The translations under genes were made by a program, and so were the position numbers. The notes under the pieces are model-generated. The model did no database searches. It was not told the DNA's origin and worked only from the letters and a program-made list of their open reading frames with translations. A stretch of 5,061 nucleotides of DNA from CANKJK01 sp964400405. Lineage in GTDB: Bacteria > Acidobacteriota > Vicinamibacteria > Vicinamibacterales > UBA2999. Below are positions 1 to 5,061 of the stretch, piece after piece (position 1 is the stretch's first letter; the number at the start of each line of letters is the position of its first letter). The DNA lies in NCBI GenBank assembly GCA_964400405.1, contig CAYNUO010000140.1:1-5061 (forward strand). The letters are read 5' to 3'.

Positions 1-80
1 GACACGGTGCGATGTGGGCAAGGCGCCGCCCACGATACCCCGAAACACCACCCTGAACGGTGTCTTGAGATGTGCCGCGG
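1..80 (-). other. Non-coding tail after the ankyrin gene with two weak stem-loops
   Basis: No gene is supported here. In the direction of transcription, AGACACC (65-59) can pair with GGTGTTT (49-43): 7 base pairs with one G-U and a 9-nt loop, ending in TTT. Then GTGGGC (33-28) pairs with GCCCAC (19-14) as a perfect 6-bp stem with an 8-nt loop. The first could be a weak terminator, but the T-run is only three bases and the distance from the stop codon (83-81) is about 15 nt. The next gene lies beyond the left edge. Confidence 0.25.
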
Positions 81-1586
81 CTACTGGAGACTGCCCGGCC
101 GCTTCGGCGCCGGGGGGTCAGACAGGTCGATCGTTTCTCCGCGCGTCTTCGCGTGCGCCAGCAGCCGCTGCACGGATTCCGGCGACGCATGAAAGAGGAA
201 TCCATCCAGCCCGGCCGCGTGGTGATACGGCCGAAGCCCACGCTTGCTGGTCGTGTCGAGCGGAACTCCCCGCTCCGCCAGCCAGTCCACCAGTTCCGGC
301 GCACCACGGTTGGCCGCGCCGTGCATGGCCGTGGAGCCCTCCCACTGCGGATCGGGCTTCACCCCTCCGGCAATTACCGCCTTCGGGTCCTGTCCAAGAC
401 CGGCCAGGTACTGCACTGCCGCGAGCGCCTCCGCGTTGGTGCCGGGGCACTCCCCTTCCCAGAAGCCGATGCCGGATGCGGCGAGCAGCGGTGTGATCCC
501 CGAGAGCGACGGGATGCTGGTGTCGGCGCCTTTCTCCTTCAGAAACTGCATGAGCGGAACGTTGACGGTGGTCGCGGCGATGAAGAAGGGGGTGGCACCG
601 GCAAGGCTCATCCGATATCCCCCGAGCGCGATCTTCCGCGGCGCTCCGTAGCCAGCGTAGCGCGCGTTGATGTCCGCGCCGCGCGCCAGCAACTCGTTCA
701 TCAGCGCGTAGGTCTCCACGCCGGTCTGCGGAATCAGCCTCGGCAGCACAGTGGACAGGGCCCGGTTGTCAGCGCGGTGCATGAAGGCCAGGATGTGGAG
801 CGGCTTGCCGTTCGGGTCGTCCCCATTGGCGTCCGCCCCACGTTCGAGGAGAAACTTCGCCAGCTCGTAGTGCGCGTTGACCATGGCCAACGCCAGCATG
901 TGCGTACCATCGGCAGCCGGCGCCTTTACATCAAGACCGCTGTCGAGCAGGATCCGCGTCGACTCAATGTCACCCGCGCGGATCGCAAACATCAGCGGGG
1001 AGATCTTCTTCGAGGACAACGCCTTCGTGTCTGCGCCCGCCTCGACCAGCACTTTCACCACCTCCGGATGGTGCTCGGCCGCCGCCCACATCAGCGCGGT
1101 CTGCTTCCTCAGAGGCTCAACCATGTCGACCTTCGCGCCCTTCGCGATGAGCGCCCGCACGACCGCGACATGGCCCGATCGCGCCGCAATCATCAGCGGT
1201 GTGTCGCCGCTTTCCTTCCGGATGGCGTTGGCGTCGGCGCCCGCTTTCAGCAGCGCCTCCACAACGGCGAGGCTCCCCTGCTCCGCCGCCGCTCGCAGCG
1301 GTGTCGCCCCGTACCGATTTGCCGCGTCGGCCTTCGCGCCGCGCTGCAGAAGACTCCTGGCCGTCTCGACGTCGCCGCGCCTGGCGGCCCAGTGCAGCGC
1401 CGTGCTGCCGTCCACTGAACCGGCGTTGACGTCCTTCGTAGCCGAAAGCGCCGTCCTGATGGCTGCCTGGTCTCCCAGCCGGACCGCCTCGACCAGCGTG
1501 AGGCTGGCCGCGCCTGTACCGGTGTCGTGAAGTGCTGCGAGACCTGCCAGCAGCAGAAGTGTTGCCGTGTGACGTTTCACTAGCAT
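81..1586 (-). CDS. Exported ankyrin-repeat protein
   Basis: A complete 501-residue protein beginning with a likely Sec signal peptide: basic VKRH (3-6), hydrophobic core TLLLLAGLAAL (9-19), and a probable cleavage site near GAA-27 before SLT. The mature part is almost wholly ankyrin repeats. After an N-terminal cap (LVEAVRLGD, 31-39), helix-A motifs recur at about 62 (TALHWAA), 95, 129, 163, 196, 230, 261, 332 (TPFFIAA), 365 (TPLLAAS), 419 (TAMHGAA) and 452, giving about 12 repeats, the middle and last ones degenerate. Longer non-repeat insertions sit at about 267-328 and 372-415. No enzymatic domain or transmembrane segment follows the signal peptide, and there is one cysteine (380). Ankyrin stacks bind proteins; location after export is probably the periplasm, with the partner unknown. 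Similar exported ankyrin proteins are, as I recall, common in Acidobacteriota near quinoprotein and cytochrome genes. The gene lies 139 nt downstream of the receptor on the same strand. The fold call is firm; a precise function is not possible. Confidence 0.93.
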   Translation of the reverse strand: MLVKRHTATLLLLAGLAALHDTGTGAASLTLVEAVRLGDQAAIRTALSATKDVNAGSVDGSTALHWAARRGDVETARSLLQRGAKADAANRYGATPLRAAAEQGSLAVVEALLKAGADANAIRKESGDTPLMIAARSGHVAVVRALIAKGAKVDMVEPLRKQTALMWAAAEHHPEVVKVLVEAGADTKALSSKKISPLMFAIRAGDIESTRILLDSGLDVKAPAADGTHMLALAMVNAHYELAKFLLERGADANGDDPNGKPLHILAFMHRADNRALSTVLPRLIPQTGVETYALMNELLARGADINARYAGYGAPRKIALGGYRMSLAGATPFFIAATTVNVPLMQFLKEKGADTSIPSLSGITPLLAASGIGFWEGECPGTNAEALAAVQYLAGLGQDPKAVIAGGVKPDPQWEGSTAMHGAANRGAPELVDWLAERGVPLDTTSKRGLRPYHHAAGLDGFLFHASPESVQRLLAHAKTRGETIDLSDPPAPKRPGSLQ

Positions 1587-1591
1587 GAATG

Positions 1592-1599
1592 CCTGCCTC
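1592..1599 (-). promoter_or_regulatory. Shine-Dalgarno region of the ankyrin gene
   Basis: The minus strand reads GAGGCAGG, then CATTC, then ATG at 1586. GAGG lies 9 nt and CAGG 5 nt from the start, so either could serve; the match is weaker than that of the receptor gene. An in-frame TAG at 1601-1599, directly overlapping this region, rules out any longer protein and fixes the ATG at 1586 as the first possible start. Confidence 0.6.
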
Positions 1600-1637
1600 T
1601 ACCGCCCCGGAAGAAAACCGCGCGCCTTGCTTCGTTC

Positions 1638-1673
1638 GCAGGAGCGGAGCCCGGACACGGACGCCGCTCCCGC
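1638..1673 (-). terminator. Second stem-loop in the receptor-ankyrin gap
   Basis: On the minus strand GCGGGAGCGG (1673-1664) pairs with CCGCTCCTGC (1647-1638): 10 base pairs including one G-U, enclosing 16 nt that could form a small CCG/CGG hairpin. About 20 nt further downstream comes a short T-rich stretch (TTTTCTT, near 1619-1613), too far from the stem for a standard terminator. With the preceding hairpin it makes a structured spacer that could reduce read-through into the ankyrin gene. The rest of the 139-nt gap shows no recognisable promoter or other element. Confidence 0.35.
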
Positions 1674-1687
1674 AGGGCTACCCGGGA

Positions 1688-1716
1688 CGCCTGGGCGCAT
1701 TCGCGCGCCCGAGGCG
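1688..1716 (-). terminator. GC-rich stem-loop just after the receptor gene (possible terminator or mRNA 3' stabiliser)
   Basis: Starting 10 nt after the receptor stop codon (1728-1726), the transcript can fold CGCCT-C-GGGCGC / GCGCCC-AGGCG: 11 base pairs with a single bulged C and a 6-nt loop (1704-1699). No T-run follows, so it is not a canonical intrinsic terminator. Pausing, partial attenuation, or protection of the upstream message from 3' exonucleases are equally possible. Confidence 0.4.
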
Positions 1717-1725
1717 CCGTCATCT

Positions 1726-4700
1726 CTAGAAGTCCACCACCGTGCCGAACTTGAAGACCCGCGGCCCGAGGATCGAGGTCGGCCGACGCCATGCTGCACC
1801 GTAGGTGCTGTTCACCGAAAGAATGGTCCCTGCATTGAACACGTTGTAAGCGTCGAACTGCGCCTGGATCCGTGCCCGGCCCACCTTAATCAGGCGGCTG
1901 AACCGCACGTCGACCTGGTTCAGTCTGTCCTCGAACAGCGTGTTCGGCGCCAGGATCGGCACGACTACCGTACCCGCAGCGCCGGCGGACAGGTTCCGGC
2001 CCAGCGACGGGGCGATCTGAGCGTTGGTGAAGGTGTTGTTCGCCGACACCGGAATCCCCGGCAGGTTCTGCACCGTGGCCGCGACCTGGAAGCTGAACGG
2101 CAGCGGATAGATGGCGTTGAACTTGAACTGCGTGCCGCCCTTCCACCACGGTTGCACGTTCCGACAGAAACCCTCGCGGGCGTCGAGCAGCGTGAAGCCC
2201 GGCGCCGTCGTGTTGCCCGGGATGAGGCCCGGGGCGTCGATCGTCAGGCACGAGTCAGTCACGCTCTGGTTGAAAGACACGCCACCGTTGAACACGCCGC
2301 CCTTGCCGAAACGGGCATTCACCGACGCATCCACGCCGTTGAAGTACTGCTTGTAGTCGCCGAAGTTGCTGGACTGGGTGACGACCGCATTCACCTGGCC
2401 GAACCGCGCCGGGTTCACGTCGTAGAGACCGCAGAGCTGGTTCCCCCCGCCGCCCGAGAGGAGCGGATTGCTCGGCGCCGCCACGCAGAACTGGTCGTAG
2501 TTGGCGGGCGCGACCAGGGTGTTGTCCGTGATGGAGAAGTTGCCGAACTGGGTGCGGTAGTAACCGACGTTCAGCGCCATACCAGGACGCAGTTCCTGCT
2601 GGACCGAGACCGACCCCTGCCAGTTGTAGGGCCGGATCTGACTGCCGTTCACGACATCGTCCGCGAAGGTCCGCGTCAGGTTCACCGTGCCGAAGCGGCT
2701 GTTGCTCAGGGCTCCGCACTCGCCATTGGCGCCCGTCGAGGGTGACAGATCGCAATCGGGCACGTAGTTGCCGTTCGCATCGCTCCAGGTGCGCGTGGCG
2801 TTCAGCACCATGGACAGCTGCGGGTTGATCTGCTCGGTGATGCCGACGCCCATGCTCTGAACGTAACGGCCGAACGAGCCTTTGATGGCCGTCCGGCCGT
2901 TGCCGAACAGGTCATACGCCACGCCGATCCGCGGTGAGAAGTCCTTCCACTTCGGTGCGTCCTTGACCTCCGCGAAGGTCCTGGCCCCGATGAACCGCGA
3001 GGCCGGAAGGCTCACGGCCGGCGCGTTGCCGTTGAAGGTGTCCAGGCGCACGCCGCCGGTGACGGTCAGCTTGCCCATCGTCCACTGGTCCTGCCCGTAG
3101 TACCCCATGCCCAGCATCAGGTTGTCCGTCAGTACCGGCATGGCCCACTGCGTCAGGCTGATCGGTGCACGGTTGCGGAAGGTGTAGCTGATGTACTGGT
3201 TCACCGTGCGGTCCTGGTGATCCCAACCGCGGTAGAACATCACGCCGCCCTTGAACGCGTGCGAGCCGGTGATGTACGACACCGACACACGGCCGTTCAT
3301 CTGGTTGCCTTCCTGTCCACGCTTCGTCTCGTTGTAGGCCGTCGAACCGGTGGTGGCGAAGGCGCCGTAGGTGATGCCCAGCCCCTGGTCGGTGATGGAG
3401 ATGGCGTCGGCCTTCACGAGCCCCCCCTCCTCCCCGGGGATGGGCGACTTCTTGGCGTTGAACGAATAGGAGACGCCGGCATCCAGCAGCAGACGGTTGC
3501 TGGCGGGGTTGCTCCACGTCACCTGGCTCAGGTACAGCGGCTTGAAGTGCAGCGTCGTCACCGCTTCAGGCGAGGCAGCACTGCTGACGCCGAGATAGCA
3601 GAAGCAGTTCGCCTGGGTGCTTTCGTACCACGCGATCTTGTTCTTCTGGGAAAGCTGCCAGGTCACACGGACGCTGTGGTCGCGGATGTAGGTGTCGGTA
3701 TAGGCCGGCTTGCTGGTGTCCACCTCGTAGAAGAGCGGGTTGGTGGACTTGTTGAAGAAGGCGCCCGGCTGGAACTCCTGCGTGCCCCAGGTCCGGTGCG
3801 CCGTGTAGAACCAGATCCTGTCCCTTCGGATCGGGCCGCCGATGCCGCCGCCGAGGTCGTAGATCTTGTCGATGGACGACGCCGTCGTCAGGCCGCGTGA
3901 GCGATGCTCATCGTTCAGATTCGTGCTCTGCATGGCGCCGTTGGCGAAGTTGCCGGCCAGGTAGTACTTGAAGGTATTGCCACCTTCCTTCGGCACGTAA
4001 TTCACCTGCACGCCACCGGTGTCGGCCTCTGCCGACATGCCGGCGGTTTCGAGTGTCGTCTCCTGGATGGCCGCCACGTTGGTGAAGTAGATCTTGTTCA
4101 CCCCCCCGCCGTCGCCCGAGTTGTTGCCGAAGCGCATGCCATCAATCTTGAACATGCTGTCGTTGGCGCGACCGCCGTGGATGGCGATCGCCGACACGGC
4201 ATCGCCCTTGTTGCCCCCGACGTCCTGCGCGTTGGCCGCCTGCATGCTGGCGCCGAGCGTCAGCCCGGCAAAGGCCGCCGCGGTCTTGGCCGAGGGGATC
4301 GCGTCCAGCGTAGCCTGCGAGAGTACCGTCTGGCTGCGGACGTTCTGAATGTCCACAACCGGTGTGGCGCCGGTCACGGTCACGGTCTCCTCGAGCGAAC
4401 CGACCTTCATCTCGGCGGTGATGTTCGCCGTGACGCCGGTGGTGAGCTCAAGTCCGTCGCGCTTGTAGGTGCCGAATCCCGGCAGCGTGAACGTGACCGA
4501 GTAGGTGCCCGGCCGCAGGTCCAGGATCTTGTAGTTGCCGCTGTCGTCCGTCACGGCCGTGCGGATCTTTTCGATGAGCGCCGGGCTCGCGGCCTCCACC
4601 GTGACACCCGGAAGGACGGCACCGGTGGCATCCTTCGCCACGCCCGCGATGGCCGCCGTCGTGGCCGACTGGGCGAGCGCTGCCGTGGCGCTCAGTACCG

Positions 4701-4743
4701 CGATTCCTCCGGCGACCAGCAGGCTAGTCAGTCTCTGTCTCAC
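1726..4743 (-). CDS. Oar-like TonB-dependent outer-membrane receptor with N-terminal carboxypeptidase-regulatory-like domain
   Basis: A complete 1005-residue protein, a usual length for large Oar-type receptors. Domains seen in order: signal peptide 1-24 (basic MRQR, hydrophobic core 8-23, cleavage after ALA-24); a carboxypeptidase-regulatory-like beta-sandwich about 30-113 (AGVAKDATGAVLPGVTVEA, then SGNYKILDLRPGTYSVTF); a TonB-box-like EETVTVTG at 118-125; a plug about 126-255 with the landmarks FKIDGM (198-203) and NYVPKEGGNTF (248-258); and a beta-barrel about 256-1005. The last strands include the conserved-looking AQFDAYNVFN (961-970) and end in the terminal phenylalanine typical of proteins inserted by the BAM complex. 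Family role: energised uptake of a ligand through the outer membrane using TonB-ExbBD. The ligand cannot be read from the sequence. The start is GTG with a strong Shine-Dalgarno site. The gene is 27 nt downstream of a quinoprotein gene and in the same frame, so an operon is likely. No SusD-like partner gene is present. Oddities: exactly eight cysteines, all in the barrel as four close pairs, and a Ca-loop-like DANGNYVPDCD at 655-665. Confidence 0.95.
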   Translation of the reverse strand: MRQRLTSLLVAGGIAVLSATAALAQSATTAAIAGVAKDATGAVLPGVTVEAASPALIEKIRTAVTDDSGNYKILDLRPGTYSVTFTLPGFGTYKRDGLELTTGVTANITAEMKVGSLEETVTVTGATPVVDIQNVRSQTVLSQATLDAIPSAKTAAAFAGLTLGASMQAANAQDVGGNKGDAVSAIAIHGGRANDSMFKIDGMRFGNNSGDGGGVNKIYFTNVAAIQETTLETAGMSAEADTGGVQVNYVPKEGGNTFKYYLAGNFANGAMQSTNLNDEHRSRGLTTASSIDKIYDLGGGIGGPIRRDRIWFYTAHRTWGTQEFQPGAFFNKSTNPLFYEVDTSKPAYTDTYIRDHSVRVTWQLSQKNKIAWYESTQANCFCYLGVSSAASPEAVTTLHFKPLYLSQVTWSNPASNRLLLDAGVSYSFNAKKSPIPGEEGGLVKADAISITDQGLGITYGAFATTGSTAYNETKRGQEGNQMNGRVSVSYITGSHAFKGGVMFYRGWDHQDRTVNQYISYTFRNRAPISLTQWAMPVLTDNLMLGMGYYGQDQWTMGKLTVTGGVRLDTFNGNAPAVSLPASRFIGARTFAEVKDAPKWKDFSPRIGVAYDLFGNGRTAIKGSFGRYVQSMGVGITEQINPQLSMVLNATRTWSDANGNYVPDCDLSPSTGANGECGALSNSRFGTVNLTRTFADDVVNGSQIRPYNWQGSVSVQQELRPGMALNVGYYRTQFGNFSITDNTLVAPANYDQFCVAAPSNPLLSGGGGNQLCGLYDVNPARFGQVNAVVTQSSNFGDYKQYFNGVDASVNARFGKGGVFNGGVSFNQSVTDSCLTIDAPGLIPGNTTAPGFTLLDAREGFCRNVQPWWKGGTQFKFNAIYPLPFSFQVAATVQNLPGIPVSANNTFTNAQIAPSLGRNLSAGAAGTVVVPILAPNTLFEDRLNQVDVRFSRLIKVGRARIQAQFDAYNVFNAGTILSVNSTYGAAWRRPTSILGPRVFKFGTVVDF

Positions 4744-4748
4744 TGTTC

Positions 4749-4754
4749 CCTCCT
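4749..4754 (-). promoter_or_regulatory. Shine-Dalgarno site of the TonB-dependent receptor gene
   Basis: The minus strand reads AGGAGG, then the 5-nt spacer GAACA, then GTG at 4743. This consensus site decides the GTG start. The only in-frame codons between it and the upstream TGA (4770-4768) are eight sense codons with no ATG, GTG or TTG. I saw no promoter-like -35/-10 pair in the 27-nt gap, which fits co-transcription with the quinoprotein gene. Confidence 0.85.
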
Positions 4755-4770
4755 CACCCTCACGCGTTCA

Positions 4771-5061
4771 TCAATTGGCCACCGCTCCCTGGAGCGTGTA
4801 GCCCACAAGCTCTGCGTCCTCGCCATTGCCGTGCGCGACAACGAGGTACTGCTTCCCCTTGTGCAGGTAGGTCATCGGGGCGGCCGTCGACAAGCTGTCG
4901 CCCTCGATCACGTGCACGATGGCCCCGGTCTTCTTGTCGAAGGCGTACACGAGCTTCTTCTGGAAGCCCGGGTCGTTCCACTTCTCCCACGGCGGGGGCT
5001 GCGGCTGACCGGTGACGAAGGTGTAGGTCACGCCGACGAAGAGGAGCGTTCTGGTCACGAG
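4771..5061 (-). CDS. PQQ-binding beta-propeller dehydrogenase (quinoprotein), C-terminal fragment
   Basis: Only the last 96 residues are visible; the frame is open through the right edge. The GTG at 5058-5056 is an internal valine in the segment LVTRTLLFVG, not a start. That segment, the blade motif LVYAFDKKTGAIVHVIE (residues 37-53), the turn AAPMTYLHKGKQYLVVAHG (60-78) and the end AELVGYTL (83-90) match the closing blades of PQQ-dependent dehydrogenases of the membrane glucose dehydrogenase type. Family knowledge: such enzymes oxidise sugars or alcohols in the periplasm and pass electrons to quinone or cytochrome c. The blade tryptophan usual after the TG turn is replaced by His50-Val51. 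The visible part has no cysteine, so there is no C-terminal haem c domain; one could lie upstream. The gene ends with tandem in-frame TGA TGA codons (4773-4768), 27 nt before the receptor gene. Substrate, signal peptide and active site lie outside the window. A non-enzymatic PQQ-like propeller is the main alternative. Confidence 0.85.
   Translation of the reverse strand, partial: LVTRTLLFVGVTYTFVTGQPQPPPWEKWNDPGFQKKLVYAFDKKTGAIVHVIEGDSLSTAAPMTYLHKGKQYLVVAHGNGEDAELVGYTLQGAVAN

Noticed and set aside
72..1418. A 448-codon open frame on the plus strand opposite the ankyrin gene.
   Set aside because: It is antisense to a clear ankyrin protein. Its product is Arg-rich and low in complexity with no recognisable motif, as expected from the complement of GC-biased codons.
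1587..1725. A dedicated promoter for the ankyrin gene.
   Set aside because: I looked for -35/-10-like hexamers on the minus strand and found only GC-rich sequence; nothing can be supported, though a promoter is not excluded.
1585..2745. A 386-codon open frame on the plus strand opposite the receptor C-terminus and the intergenic gap.
   Set aside because: It overlaps a well-supported receptor barrel on the other strand, and its Arg/Val/His-rich product resembles no family. It is a compositional shadow.
3217..3900. A 227-codon plus-strand open frame opposite the receptor barrel.
   Set aside because: Same reasoning: no motif, no convincing ribosome site, and wholly inside the receptor gene.
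5056..5058. A GTG that could be taken as the start of a 95-residue protein.
   Set aside because: The frame stays open upstream (CTC, Leu) to the window edge, and the residues around it form the conserved quinoprotein segment LVTRTLLFVG, so it is an internal valine.
4771..5061. A C-terminal cytochrome c domain on the quinoprotein.
   Set aside because: There is no CxxCH motif and no cysteine in the visible 96 residues, and the protein ends soon after the last propeller blade.
1..5061. Mobile elements, CRISPR arrays, attachment sites, tRNA or rRNA genes.
   Set aside because: I saw no transposase, long terminal inverted repeats, regularly spaced direct repeats or RNA gene signatures. The repeated motifs in 81-1586 are protein-level ankyrin repeats that have diverged in DNA sequence.

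Overview
The window is GC-rich with a strong GC bias at third codon positions. It is packed with genes on the minus strand only, which read from the right edge towards the left. The proteins suggest a Gram-negative soil- or sediment-type bacterium. An Oar-like TonB-dependent receptor of about 1000 residues, carrying an N-terminal carboxypeptidase-regulatory-like domain, next to a PQQ enzyme and an exported ankyrin protein is a combination I associate with Acidobacteriota, possibly Vicinamibacteria. The taxonomic call is inference from protein style; there is no rRNA or marker gene here.

Layout in the direction of transcription: (1) 5061-4771, the last 96 residues of a PQQ-binding beta-propeller dehydrogenase whose start lies beyond the right edge. 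(2) A 27-nt gap with a consensus Shine-Dalgarno site. (3) 4743-1726, a complete 1005-residue TonB-dependent outer-membrane receptor with signal peptide, regulatory-like domain, TonB box, plug and barrel. (4) A 139-nt gap holding two GC-rich stem-loops. (5) 1586-81, a complete 501-residue exported ankyrin-repeat protein. (6) 80 nt of non-coding DNA at the left edge with two weaker stem-loops.

All three products should act in the cell envelope: a periplasmic or membrane quinoprotein, an outer-membrane transporter and a secreted or periplasmic protein-binding ankyrin scaffold. The first two are very probably one transcript. The ankyrin gene may be a partly uncoupled distal member or a separate unit. 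A reasonable inference is a module that brings a substrate (or the PQQ cofactor or its metal) across the outer membrane to a periplasmic oxidising enzyme, but nothing in the window identifies the substrate.

I found no mobile element, CRISPR array, tRNA or rRNA. Nothing here clearly qualifies as a new system. The points most worth a second look are the four local cysteine pairs in the receptor barrel, the calcium-loop-like segment within one of them, and the envelope three-gene arrangement itself.
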